Positions 25,285-34,379 of a stretch of 63,920 nt of DNA are shown one piece after another. How positions within the stretch are numbered: the first letter of the stretch is position 1; every line of letters starts with the position of its first letter. The stretch covers positions 1-63,920 of the forward strand of contig SVQE01000004.1 in NCBI GenBank assembly GCA_015065505.1, given 5' to 3'. The translations under genes were made by a program, and so were the position numbers. The notes under the pieces were generated by a model. The model saw only the letters and a program-made list of their open reading frames with translations. It had not been told where the DNA came from and ran no database searches. The stretch is from Oscillospiraceae bacterium (GTDB lineage Bacteria; Bacillota; Clostridia; Oscillospirales; Acutalibacteraceae).

Positions 25285-26322
25285 TTAAGAAATCTTTTTT
25301 TGGTTTGTTAAAAGGCTGGCTTTCACTAACATATAAATAGCAAAAGCACGCCTTGCTTTAAGCGCTTTGAAAAACAGTTTATAGGATTTCGGCATCTCGG
25401 AAATATTATATTCCTTCAATGCGTTAACAAGCGTTTCGTCGTTTGAAATCCTTTTAATTGTTTTTATTGAGGAAAAGCCGAATTTGCTGACCTCCATTTT
25501 AATTGAAACCATTGTGTTAAGCATCAGATAGCGGATGTTTCTTATATATAGCTCCCTGCAGTTTAAGTCTTCAATCATTGTGTTAACCTTGTTGAAAACC
25601 TTGCACGATGCTTCAAAACGGTTTTTCTTGTAATTGGTTGTAAGTGTTCCCGAATTGTGATAATAAAAATAAAGATTATCGGGAATAACAACGGCTTTTT
25701 TAATATGCTTGCAAAGCTCGATTCTGAAAATCAAATCCTCGTTTACATATTCTCTTTCAGAAACAAAACGAAGCGAGCTGTTATTAAATAAAACGGCGTT
25801 ATATAAAACCATATTTGCCGAAATTCCGATTTCGCTTTCACTGCCGCTTTCGTTGCTTGCAATGCAGCGCGGTAAAAACGAAGTGATTATTTCGCCGTTT
25901 TCAAAGAACATTTCATTTTCAATAACGGTTTTATCAATAATTTTGTCTTTATAAACATCGCTGCTGCAAAAGCAGCAGATATCAGAATCGTTTTCTTCAA
26001 GCCTTGCCTTTGTTATTTCACAGGTTTTTATATCAAGATAATCGTCCGAATCTATGAAAAGGATATAATCTCCGCTTGAATTTTCAATTCCCGTGTTCCT
26101 TGCAAAGCCAAGGCCCTCGTTTTTCTCTTTGTGAACAACCTTAATTCTTTCGTCCCCTTTTGCAAGCGTTTCGCAGATTTCGGGCGATGAATCCGTTGAG
26201 CAGTCGTCAACTAAAATTATTTCAAGGTTTTTATAGGTTTGGTTTACAAGGCTTTCAACACAGCGTTCAAGATATTTTTCAACATTAAAAACAGGAACAA
26301 TAATACTTATTTTTTTATCCAT
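25285..26322 (-). CDS. family 2 glycosyltransferase
   Basis: This 345-residue inverting GT-A enzyme has I-S-I-I-V-P-V-F-N at the start, L-V-D-D-C-S-T-D near 37-44, N-x-G-x-x-x-A-R-N near 68-77 and the D-S-D-D metal motif near 92. It would add one sugar of the capsule repeat. The C-terminal 130 residues are variable and helical. Confidence 0.94.
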   Translation of the reverse strand: MDKKISIIVPVFNVEKYLERCVESLVNQTYKNLEIILVDDCSTDSSPEICETLAKGDERIKVVHKEKNEGLGFARNTGIENSSGDYILFIDSDDYLDIKTCEITKARLEENDSDICCFCSSDVYKDKIIDKTVIENEMFFENGEIITSFLPRCIASNESGSESEIGISANMVLYNAVLFNNSSLRFVSEREYVNEDLIFRIELCKHIKKAVVIPDNLYFYYHNSGTLTTNYKKNRFEASCKVFNKVNTMIEDLNCRELYIRNIRYLMLNTMVSIKMEVSKFGFSSIKTIKRISNDETLVNALKEYNISEMPKSYKLFFKALKARRAFAIYMLVKASLLTNQKKIS

Positions 26323-26358
26323 TAACTTGTTGCATATCCTTTTCGTTTATTATTCTTC

Positions 26359-27564
26359 TTAGTTTAAACTGTTGTAAACTTTCAAAAATGCATTAACCTT
26401 TTCTTCAAAAGAAAAATTCTTTGCACGGGCTTTTGCAGCCCTTCCTTTAGACTGAACCTCGTCGGGTTTATTTATGCAGTGCTGCATAACAGCGCTCAGA
26501 TTTTTAATATATTCATCCTTGTCCAAGGCACTGTAAAGATAGGCGTTATCATCAGAGCAGATAACCGAGCCGCCGCAGCGGTTTTCGGTGATAACGGGAA
26601 TTCCGTTTGCCATAGCCTCAAGCATAACAGAGCCCGACGCCTCTCTGAACGACGGGAAAATAAGGGCGTTTGCCTTCTGGTATTCCTTGCCCATTTCAAC
26701 AAAAGGAATTTTTCCTGCAAACTCGGTGTGGCGAAAAACATTTTCATCGCTTGCAAACAGCGCTTTCAGCTCATTTTGAAGCGGACCCTCGCCGACAATT
26801 CTGACTTTATATTCAAGCGCTTTGGGAATATCTTTAAGTGCGTCAAATAAAAGACCGAAGCCCTTTGTTGCGGTTAAACGCGAAACGGCGAGAAAAACAA
26901 ATTCGCCGTTTTTGATTTCGTTTTCATTTGCCGATGATAATTCATCATTTCTGAGCGCCGTATCGGGAATAATTATTCTGCTTGAATCGGGCTCAAGAAA
27001 ATCCTTTGTTTCATTGTTTGCATATAAAACGCAGCCGCATTTTTTAAGAATGCCGTGCATTTTGATTTTTGCTCTTGCAACTCGGTTTATCAGCATACGA
27101 AGCGCTTCAACGGGCTTTTCCCTGCCGAGATAGGTCATAAGCGGTTTCGGAACATCCTGACCGCCTGCAAGAGGACCGCAAACAAATTTTGCGTTTTTGA
27201 TTTTATAGTATTTGCCGATGCTTCGAAATTCTATCGGCGTTATCTGATGAATTATATCAATATTGTTTTTGCTGCATATTTCCTTTGCGGCAGATAATGC
27301 CTTTCTGTGCCAGATATTAAGCCTGCCCGAATAAAACGGGGGCTTGAACAGCTTTTTATATATGCTGTTAATATCAACATAGAAAAAAGAAATATTTTTA
27401 ACTGCATTTTCGCTGCAGTATTTTGTTATGTTTTCCCTGTGCTCCTCCTTTGTTAAAACAAAAACACGATTGTTTTCAGCAGCGGCAAGCGGAACATTCC
27501 AGCCTATTTTATCCTCGCTGCCGTTATAAGGGTCACAGGAATATGCAATATAAAGAATATTCAT
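26359..27564 (-). CDS. family 4 glycosyltransferase
   Basis: This 401-residue retaining GT-B enzyme begins M-N-I-L-Y-I-A-Y-S-C-D-P-x-x-G-S-E and has the C-terminal E-x7-E-like region P-S-F-R-E-A-S-G-S-V-M-L-E-A-M-A near residue 320. I chose the ATG at 27564 because it starts the conserved N-terminal strand and lies just after the stop of the upstream radical SAM gene; a longer frame would overlap that gene. Role: sugar transfer in capsule assembly. Confidence 0.93.
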   Translation of the reverse strand: MNILYIAYSCDPYNGSEDKIGWNVPLAAAENNRVFVLTKEEHRENITKYCSENAVKNISFFYVDINSIYKKLFKPPFYSGRLNIWHRKALSAAKEICSKNNIDIIHQITPIEFRSIGKYYKIKNAKFVCGPLAGGQDVPKPLMTYLGREKPVEALRMLINRVARAKIKMHGILKKCGCVLYANNETKDFLEPDSSRIIIPDTALRNDELSSANENEIKNGEFVFLAVSRLTATKGFGLLFDALKDIPKALEYKVRIVGEGPLQNELKALFASDENVFRHTEFAGKIPFVEMGKEYQKANALIFPSFREASGSVMLEAMANGIPVITENRCGGSVICSDDNAYLYSALDKDEYIKNLSAVMQHCINKPDEVQSKGRAAKARAKNFSFEEKVNAFLKVYNSLN

Positions 27565-27568
27565 ACTG

Positions 27569-28705
27569 TTAAATCTCAGCCTGCGTTTTTTCAATAGCTG
27601 ATTTAGACTGAGCGGAAAGCCCGTCATTAACAGCTGCGCTTAAATCGCAGGTTGAAAGCTTGTCGAGCTCTTCCTTTGTAACCTTTCCGTCTCTTAAATC
27701 CCTGCAAATCTGATTTTCAAACATGGAATACTTCTTGTTTTTGAAAAATCTTAAAAACTTGTGCTTAACAACCCATGCAGCAGGAACCCAGATGTATTTG
27801 TGCATAGCAGGGGAAACCGAGCCAATCATCCAGCACTGGCGGTCGCAGCGGCGAACCTTTTCACGAACCCTTTCAGCCTGCTCGCTGTTCCAGAGCTCGT
27901 CCCAGCTCTGCTCGTTAAGATTACCCATAACCTCTTTTTCCTTTGTTCCGTTGCAGGGAACAACGTCGCCGTAGGGGTCGATGAAGAAGGTGTCAAATGC
28001 CATATCGCAGGGAAGCAGACGGGGCTGTCCGTAGATATAATTAATAAGTCCGTGATTGAAGTAAGCGCGGAACCATTTTTTCGGTGAATTTGAATTAAGA
28101 AGTTCGTTGATTAAGTCCTCAAAATTCTGTGCAACCATTTCTCTGTCGTGAATTATATTCTTTGCCTCAACAAAATAGAAGGAATTATGAAGGGAAGCAG
28201 TTGCAAATTCCATATTCATTTTATCGCTGATTTTATATAGCGGAACAAGGTCTTTTGCATTTGCGTCCTGAACCGTCATTCCGAAGCCAACATCGGGGTG
28301 CCCCATTTCAACAAGCTTTTTGAGAGTGCCAACGCCCTTATTAAAGCCGTCCTCAAGTCCGCGGATGGCATTATTTGTTTCTTCAAGCCCTTCAATAGAA
28401 ATGCGAATTCCCACATTCGGGAATTCCTTGCATAAATCAATTATTCTGTCGGTGAAGAAGCCGTTTGTTGAAATAACAATTCTGTCGCTCTTTTTGTTGA
28501 GCTCGCGCACTATATCCTTGATATCATCGCGGATAAAAGGCTCACCGCCCGTAATGTTTGTGAAATACATTTCGGGCAGCTTCTTTATTGTTTCAACCGA
28601 TATTTCCTCTTCGGGTGTGGAAGGCGCTTTGTATCTGTTGCACATGGTGCATTTTGCGTTGCAGCGATATGTAACAATAACGGTTCCGTTTAGTTTTTTT
28701 GACAT
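27569..28705 (-). CDS. radical SAM/SPASM-domain protein in capsule operon
   Basis: This 378-residue protein has the iron-sulfur motif C-N-A-K-C-T-M-C near residues 15-22, N-I-T-G-G-E-P-F near 50-57 (S-adenosylmethionine site) and a SPASM-like region with Cys at about 233, 249, 287 and 291. Radical SAM enzymes cut S-adenosylmethionine to form a radical and modify peptides, sugars or RNA. Its position between three glycosyltransferases, with no precursor peptide visible, suggests modification of a sugar or lipid-linked intermediate; the substrate is unknown. Confidence 0.92.
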   Translation of the reverse strand: MSKKLNGTVIVTYRCNAKCTMCNRYKAPSTPEEEISVETIKKLPEMYFTNITGGEPFIRDDIKDIVRELNKKSDRIVISTNGFFTDRIIDLCKEFPNVGIRISIEGLEETNNAIRGLEDGFNKGVGTLKKLVEMGHPDVGFGMTVQDANAKDLVPLYKISDKMNMEFATASLHNSFYFVEAKNIIHDREMVAQNFEDLINELLNSNSPKKWFRAYFNHGLINYIYGQPRLLPCDMAFDTFFIDPYGDVVPCNGTKEKEVMGNLNEQSWDELWNSEQAERVREKVRRCDRQCWMIGSVSPAMHKYIWVPAAWVVKHKFLRFFKNKKYSMFENQICRDLRDGKVTKEELDKLSTCDLSAAVNDGLSAQSKSAIEKTQAEI

Positions 28706-28718
28706 ATATTATAACCTC

Positions 28719-29903
28719 TTACTGAGTATATATTTTTATAAGCTTTTCATAGTATTGCTCAACCGAGATAAAGCTCTTGGTTAAGCAGTTTTTATGCATT
28801 CTGTCTGCAAGTGAATCATCCTGCAGCTTTTCGATTGCGTTTTTCAGCGCGTCAACATTTCCGCTTTCAAAAAGCAAGCCCGTTCTTTCGTTTTCAATAA
28901 GCTCGGGAAGTCCGCCGATATTTGCGCCGATAACGGGTGTGCCCAGCATAATGCTTTCCATAACGGAATAGGGGCAGTTTTCATACCAAATACTCGGGTA
29001 AACCGAGCATTTTGCTTTTGCGATAAGCTCGCGAAGCTCATATCCGCTTTTGAAGCCGAGATTTGTTATATTCTCGGCAGCGTTCATTTCCTCTTCAAGC
29101 TCGCCCTTGCCTGCACAAACAAAGTTAATATCCTTTGCTTCAAGCAGCAGGTTAACGCCCTTTTCCTTGCTGAATCTGCCGAAATAAAGAACATAATCCT
29201 GCTTCTGACATTTCGGAACATCAATTTTATCGATGAAATTATGAATGGCAACGGTTTTATTCTTGAACAGCGGATTTGTGTCCATCTTCTCTTTAAGAAA
29301 TTCGCTGCAGCAGATAATTGTGTCGATATATTTATAGGTGCGAAGCCTTTTGTAGAGCGTTGCTTCCGCGGTGCCTATAATGCTTTTAGCCTTTGAAGAA
29401 TGTATGCAGTTGTTTTTTGCACAGTTTTTGAAATTGCCGCCCAGACATTTTTCGCAAATATTGTCGTTCATATCGAAAAACATATGATTGGGGCAGAGAA
29501 GCTGATAATCGTGTGCAGTGAAAACAATGTTAACCTTTTTCTTTATCTTCCTTCTGTATTTCTGCGAAGCATAAATTATGCTCGGTGTTAACTGATAGTT
29601 GAAATTATTTATGTGAATAACATCTGGCTGAAAATTATTTAAAACAGCCGTCAGCTTTTTCTTTGCATCTCTTGAATAAATTGTTTTAACGGGATAGGTT
29701 AGCTTTTTAAGCTTGCTTCCGCCGTGAAAATCCATATTTTCGGTATACAAATCCAAATCATTTGAAACGCATCTGCCCTCGTGCTCCATACCAAAGTATT
29801 GCACTTCATGACCGACGGATTTCAAATAATCTCCGAGTCTGAATATATATGTCTCCGAACCGCCGTTTGGGTGGAGAAATTTGTTGATAATAAGGATTTT
29901 CAT
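28719..29903 (-). CDS. family 4 glycosyltransferase
   Basis: This 394-residue GT-B enzyme has the N-terminal N-K-F-x-x-P-N-G-G-S-E-T-Y signature, a Cys-rich insert (C-E-K-C-L-G-G ... C-A-K-N-N-C near 150-165) seen in a subgroup of GT4 enzymes, and the C-terminal P-S-I-W-Y-E-N-C-P-Y-S-V-M-E-S donor site near 300-315. It belongs to the capsule operon. Confidence 0.94.
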   Translation of the reverse strand: MKILIINKFLHPNGGSETYIFRLGDYLKSVGHEVQYFGMEHEGRCVSNDLDLYTENMDFHGGSKLKKLTYPVKTIYSRDAKKKLTAVLNNFQPDVIHINNFNYQLTPSIIYASQKYRRKIKKKVNIVFTAHDYQLLCPNHMFFDMNDNICEKCLGGNFKNCAKNNCIHSSKAKSIIGTAEATLYKRLRTYKYIDTIICCSEFLKEKMDTNPLFKNKTVAIHNFIDKIDVPKCQKQDYVLYFGRFSKEKGVNLLLEAKDINFVCAGKGELEEEMNAAENITNLGFKSGYELRELIAKAKCSVYPSIWYENCPYSVMESIMLGTPVIGANIGGLPELIENERTGLLFESGNVDALKNAIEKLQDDSLADRMHKNCLTKSFISVEQYYEKLIKIYTQ

Positions 29904-29913
29904 TTAATTACTC

Positions 29914-31023
29914 TCACTTTTGGTAGAGGGCAAGCGTTTTATCGCAAACCTCATCCCAGTTATATTTTTCTAAAATGTATTTTTGTGCCGAATCTTTATA
30001 TTTCTGAACCAATGCGCTGTCGGAAGTAAGCTTTTCAAGCGTTGCCTTTAAATCTTCCTTATCGGATTTTTTAAAGCTTACTCCGTATTCGCCGAGAACC
30101 TCGGTGCATTCGGGTATATCCGAGGTTAAACAGCAGTCGCCGTAGCTCATCGCTTCAAGAAGGCTTATCGGCATTCCCTCAAGGTCGCTCGGCAGGCAGT
30201 AGATATATGCGTTTGAAAACAGCTCGTCAAGCTCGTCGCCTTCAACAAAGCCCGTGAAGATTATGTTTTCACATCCCTTTGCAAGCTCGTGAAGCTCGTT
30301 TTCATAATCGCTTGTGTGGCTTGCGCCGCCTGCAATAACAAGCTTTTTATCTGTTTTGATTTCTTTAAACGCCTCAACAAGCAGGTCAACCTTCTTTTCG
30401 GGAACAAGTCTTCCGAGGAATAAAATATAATCGTCTTTATCAAGCGAGTATTTTTCTTTTATGATGTTCGGCGCCTTGATTTCGGGTTTTGAAATTCCGT
30501 TAGGAATGAAAACGGTTTCTCTGCCGTATGTATCAAGAAAATACTGCTGAACATTTTTTGATAAAACTATAACCTCGTCCGCGTGCTTTGCAGCGGTTTT
30601 TTCACCGAATTTCAGATATTTCGTTGCAAATCCGCCCCACTTTGAACGCTGCCAGTCGAGCCCGTGAATTGTTACAACGCATCTCTTTCTGAAAAGCTTT
30701 GCAAGAAGCACCATTGAGGACGGACCTTCAGCGTGGAAGTGAATAACATTGAAGCCCCTGCCGATTGCCCCCAGCGTTGCGAAAAAGCTGTAAACAATCG
30801 CGTTGAGCTTTGAAGAGTTCGGTGTGGGAACCCATTTGATTTCAACGCCGTTCCATTCGTTTAACTTCTCAAAGTCTTTGCCTGCTATGTGCTCGCTCTT
30901 TCTGTTGAAAGCAACAACTCTGTGACCTCGCTTTACCATTCTTTCGGAAAGCTCGCCGACAACGATTTCAACGCCGCCTTCGCGTGAGGGTATTCTTTTA
31001 TGTCCTATCATTGCAATTTTCAT
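29914..31023 (-). CDS. family 4 glycosyltransferase (rhamnosyltransferase-like)
   Basis: This 369-residue GT-B enzyme opens M-K-I-A-M-I-G-H-K-R-I-P-S-R-E-G-G-V-E, typical of the DUF1972/RgpA-like group that often acts second in capsule assembly after the initiating phosphotransferase. The donor-site region is near residue 285 (P-S-D-L-E-G-M-P-I-S-L-L-E-A-M). I chose the ATG at 31023, which has GGTGA five bases upstream; a GTG three codons earlier overlaps that ribosome site. Confidence 0.93.
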   Translation of the reverse strand: MKIAMIGHKRIPSREGGVEIVVGELSERMVKRGHRVVAFNRKSEHIAGKDFEKLNEWNGVEIKWVPTPNSSKLNAIVYSFFATLGAIGRGFNVIHFHAEGPSSMVLLAKLFRKRCVVTIHGLDWQRSKWGGFATKYLKFGEKTAAKHADEVIVLSKNVQQYFLDTYGRETVFIPNGISKPEIKAPNIIKEKYSLDKDDYILFLGRLVPEKKVDLLVEAFKEIKTDKKLVIAGGASHTSDYENELHELAKGCENIIFTGFVEGDELDELFSNAYIYCLPSDLEGMPISLLEAMSYGDCCLTSDIPECTEVLGEYGVSFKKSDKEDLKATLEKLTSDSALVQKYKDSAQKYILEKYNWDEVCDKTLALYQK

Positions 31024-31038
31024 ATTTTTCACCGTGGA

Positions 31039-32547
31039 TTATTCTGCGCCTTTGTGGGTTAAAACAACAAGAATAGTTTTAAAGAAAATTTTCATATCAA
31101 GCATCGGCGACCATTCGTCAATGTATTTGCAGTCAAGCTCAACAACCTCTTCAAAATCAAGGATATCGCTTCTTCCGCTCACCTGCCACATGCCCGAAAT
31201 TCCGGGACGCATTGAAAGCCTTCTCTTGTGCCTGCTTTCATACCGCTCAAATTCATCAACAGTGGGCGGTCTTGTTCCGATAATGCTCATATCGCCTCTA
31301 AGAACATTGAAAAACTGCGGAAGCTCGTCAATACTGTATTTTCTGATAACCCTTCCAACCTTTGTTATTCTCGGGTCATCATCAATTTTAAACATATTGC
31401 CTTCCATTTTGTTATCAGCCATAAGCTCGGCTTTGTGTTCCTCAGCATCGGCATACATTGAACGCAGCTTGTAGATATAAAACACTCTGCCGTTTTTGCC
31501 GACGCGAAGCTGCTTGAAAAACAGAGGTCCCTTTGATTCTCTCAGAAGAGGAATTGCGGTTATTGCAATAATCGGCGCTGAAATAATGCATCCGATAAGG
31601 CTGACTGCAATATCAAACAGCCTTTTAAGTGCAAGCAGGCTGCTGTTGTAGGTCGCAGCGGCTGCGAAGGTTGCCATCGGGAAGCCTGCATAGGTTTTAC
31701 AGTTGATGTTGTTGAATTTGCTTTCATCAAGCATTTTCTCAAGAACGGGAATATTCAGATGAACCGTTATTCCCATATCCTCAAGCTCTTCAACAATGGG
31801 CTGAATCTGCATTGCATCCTGATAATTAACATTGATGAAAACCTCGTCAAGCGGAGCGGAGCGAATCCATTCCATAAAGCTTTCATCGGTTGATATAACC
31901 GGAATATCGCAGATTTCCTTTTTTTCTGCAACAGCGGTTTTGTAGCCTGAATAGCCGTTAACAGCGCCCTGAGCGAGCTTGCTTTTATACTTGAAAACCC
32001 CGTTTTCACAGAAGTCGTCAAGAAGCACAATGCCCGAAACGCGCATCGACCAGTCCTCATTAATGCCCTGCACGAATTCCTCGGCAATATCGCTTGTTGT
32101 GATAACGCCGACGATTGATGCAATTCTGCTTGTTGTGAACTGCCTTGTTAAATATCTTTTAAGAAAGTATTTGCCAACACACGAAAAACCGATAAACAGT
32201 ATCAGCGACGAAAAAATCATATATCTTGAGTCGCCGACGGTGTTTTTCATCAGAATAATGAAGGCAAAGAAAACAAGGTATGTAAGCACGCCGTTTTTAA
32301 CAACAGAAACAAATTCTGCCCAGCGGTTTCTCTTGTGGATATCAATTCTGCTGTAGAAGCCCCCTGCGGTAACGGCAAAGGCAACAAAGAGCGCGAAATA
32401 ATATCTAACCCATTCGGATACAGGGTACGAAAGTATTTTTGCAACAACATTGCTGAAAAACAGATATGATATTAAGTTTGCTAAAACAAGGCATATTAAA
32501 TCAGTTGAGAATTCAAACCAGAACTGAATTTTTGCACGCTTGTTCAT
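31039..32547 (-). CDS. polyprenyl-phosphate glycosyl-1-phosphate transferase (initiating enzyme)
   Basis: This enzyme starts the repeat unit by moving a sugar-1-phosphate from a UDP-sugar to undecaprenyl phosphate. The 502 residues comprise four N-terminal membrane helices, a central CoA-binding-like domain (about 140-270), a fifth hydrophobic segment and the C-terminal catalytic domain with F-D-I-A-V-S, K-L-R-S-M, D-D-D-P-R-I-T-K-V-G and D-E-L-P-Q-F-F-N-V-L-R-G-D-M-S. It is the third gene of the operon, after cpsC and cpsD, as in many Gram-positive capsule loci. Confidence 0.95.
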   Translation of the reverse strand: MNKRAKIQFWFEFSTDLICLVLANLISYLFFSNVVAKILSYPVSEWVRYYFALFVAFAVTAGGFYSRIDIHKRNRWAEFVSVVKNGVLTYLVFFAFIILMKNTVGDSRYMIFSSLILFIGFSCVGKYFLKRYLTRQFTTSRIASIVGVITTSDIAEEFVQGINEDWSMRVSGIVLLDDFCENGVFKYKSKLAQGAVNGYSGYKTAVAEKKEICDIPVISTDESFMEWIRSAPLDEVFINVNYQDAMQIQPIVEELEDMGITVHLNIPVLEKMLDESKFNNINCKTYAGFPMATFAAAATYNSSLLALKRLFDIAVSLIGCIISAPIIAITAIPLLRESKGPLFFKQLRVGKNGRVFYIYKLRSMYADAEEHKAELMADNKMEGNMFKIDDDPRITKVGRVIRKYSIDELPQFFNVLRGDMSIIGTRPPTVDEFERYESRHKRRLSMRPGISGMWQVSGRSDILDFEEVVELDCKYIDEWSPMLDMKIFFKTILVVLTHKGAE

Positions 32548-32609
32548 TCAATCACCTTATGGTCAAAGCAGGACTCCGAATTGTTTAACGGCAAGCCTGC
32601 TCTGAATGT

Positions 32610-33359
32610 TTATTTTTTACTGCCGTAGCCGTACTTATAGCTATAGTTGTATTTTCGATAATAAGTGTAATACTTCTTTTTATCCGAGGTAACATCGTTA
32701 AGAATGAAGCCGAGAATATTTGCTTCAATCTGCTCAAGGTTTGAAACAGTTGCCTTAACCTCGTTGATGTTGGTTGTATCGGTTTTAACTATAAGAATAT
32801 AGCCCGTAACCTTCTGAGCAAATAAGGTTGAATCCGTTACGATGTTAATCGGGGGCGTGTCGATAAACACGCAGTCATAATGCTCTCTTACGAAATCGAG
32901 GAGCTTATCCATTCTGTTTGATGAAAGAAGCTCTGCGGGGTTTGGCGGAATTTTTCCTGCAGTAAGAACTGAAAGATTTTCAATTCCCGTTTTTGAAACC
33001 GAAATATTATCCGTAAGCCCTGCAAGAATTTCCGAAAGACCGTTTTTAGCAGGAATGGAAAACATTCTGTGCATTGTGGGATTTCTCATATCCGAATCAA
33101 TAAGAAGGGTTTTCTTTCCCATCTGTGCAAAGCTTACTGCAAGGTTGATTGCATTAATGGTTTTTCCGTTGTTTGCAGTCGGGCTTGTGATTACAAAAAC
33201 GGGGCACTTTTCACCCTGCTGAATAAACAGAAGGTTTGTTCTTATTGAGTTATATGCTTCCTTTACATTGAACGAGGAGTCCTTGCAAAGAATTTTCTTC
33301 GGGTCTGATTTACTGAAGGCGTTGTTTTCGGCAAGCTTCCTTTTACTTCTTAGGCTCAT
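32610..33359 (-). CDS. cpsD: CpsD/CapB-type tyrosine autokinase
   Basis: This 249-residue BY-kinase has a P-loop variant in S-P-T-A-N-N-G-K-T (about 60-68), Walker A' L-L-I-D-S-D-M-R-N-P near 95 and Walker B V-F-I-D-T-P-P near 172. The C-terminus has a tyrosine cluster with nine Tyr among the last 20 residues, the autophosphorylation tail that controls capsule polymer length with CpsC. I chose the ATG at 33359, which has AAAGGAG upstream; an ATG three codons earlier sits too close to that site. Confidence 0.95.
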   Translation of the reverse strand: MSLRSKRKLAENNAFSKSDPKKILCKDSSFNVKEAYNSIRTNLLFIQQGEKCPVFVITSPTANNGKTINAINLAVSFAQMGKKTLLIDSDMRNPTMHRMFSIPAKNGLSEILAGLTDNISVSKTGIENLSVLTAGKIPPNPAELLSSNRMDKLLDFVREHYDCVFIDTPPINIVTDSTLFAQKVTGYILIVKTDTTNINEVKATVSNLEQIEANILGFILNDVTSDKKKYYTYYRKYNYSYKYGYGSKK

Positions 33360-34179
33360 TCTTTGCATCTCCTTTCATTGACTGTATGTTTTCAAGAACA
33401 GCGCTGCTCGGCTTTGCGCCTGAAGGCGGCTCGGGAAGGTTGAACGAGTTGTTCTGCTTGTCCGAACCGTAATCGGGCGAGCTGTTGTTTCTTTCAAGTC
33501 TCGGAACTGTTCCGAGAATCGGAATATCAAATACTCTTTCAAGGTCTTTGGTGTTGGTAATTGTCGTGTCGAATACTTCATAGATGAAGAATGCACCGAA
33601 TGAAAGAATAAATCCTGCCAACGCACCGATAACTATGTTTTTCCTGAGGTTTGGGGAGGAGGGCTTCTTCGGAACCTTTGCATAGTCGATTACCGAAACG
33701 CCGCCGCCCTTAACAATTCTGACAATCTCCTGCGGCGCTATTTCCGCTATTGAGTTTGCAATTTTTGCCGAAAGATTTGGGTCCTTGCTCTTAACCGTAA
33801 CCTGAAAAGCCATGGTGTCTTCGATTGCGGTTGTTGAAATCATACTTCTCAGGCTTTCACCCGTGTTTATCTCAACGCTGTCAGCAACCTTGTCCATAAC
33901 CGTATCGGTTTTAATAACATAGATGCAGAAATTAACAAGCTTTTCTGCTGCATCAAGGTTTTGCAGATTGATTGAAGAGCTTGTTGAAACGGCATCCTCA
34001 GAGTTCTGAACATAGAATTTAACCGTTGAAGTATAGGTCGGGTCAATTAAAAAATGTGTAAATGCGCCTGAAACAGCAGCACCGAAAATAGTTATAAGTA
34101 TTATGAAAACTATTTTCGTTCTCAGCATATAGACTATTTTCATTAAATCAATGTCTAATTCTTTGGTTTCTTCCATCAC
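33343..34179 (-). CDS. cpsC: CpsC-type polysaccharide co-polymerase (Wzz-like)
   Basis: This 278-residue membrane protein has two transmembrane helices (about 20-38 and 185-205) around an extracytoplasmic Wzz domain, plus a Pro-rich motif (P-K-K-P-S-S-P-N) before the second helix. It is the membrane activator of CpsD and sets chain length. It overlaps cpsD by 17 nt and is the first gene of the capsule operon. GGAGGTTCGTG lies just before the ATG pair. Confidence 0.94.
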   Translation of the reverse strand: MMEETKELDIDLMKIVYMLRTKIVFIILITIFGAAVSGAFTHFLIDPTYTSTVKFYVQNSEDAVSTSSSINLQNLDAAEKLVNFCIYVIKTDTVMDKVADSVEINTGESLRSMISTTAIEDTMAFQVTVKSKDPNLSAKIANSIAEIAPQEIVRIVKGGGVSVIDYAKVPKKPSSPNLRKNIVIGALAGFILSFGAFFIYEVFDTTITNTKDLERVFDIPILGTVPRLERNNSSPDYGSDKQNNSFNLPEPPSGAKPSSAVLENIQSMKGDAKNEPKK

Positions 34180-34212
34180 GAACCTCCGTCAAATCAATAT
34201 GATACAAAGTAC

Positions 34213-34241
34213 ATTATATCAATATAAAATTACAAAGTCAA
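34213..34241 (-). promoter_or_regulatory. promoter of the capsule operon
   Basis: On the minus strand TTGACT (34236-34241), 17 bp, TATAAT (34213-34218). The leader is only about 27 nt. It is the only strong promoter I find for the 15-gene operon. Confidence 0.75.
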
Positions 34242-34308
34242 TTATATAAATTAACATTTTATAATAATAGTTAGTATTTTAATAACAGTATTACCATATA
34301 ATAACAAA

Positions 34309-34349
34309 AGGATGACCTGTCAGCAGCTTTGCTGCATTCAAGTCATCCT
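34309..34349 (-). terminator. terminator of rny
   Basis: Minus-strand stem AGGATGAC / GTCATCCT with an inner GCAGC-AAA-GCTGC hairpin, followed by TTTTGTTATT. Confidence 0.8.
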
Positions 34350-34379
34350 CTTTTTCATCATATTTTGTTTTACTAAAAA

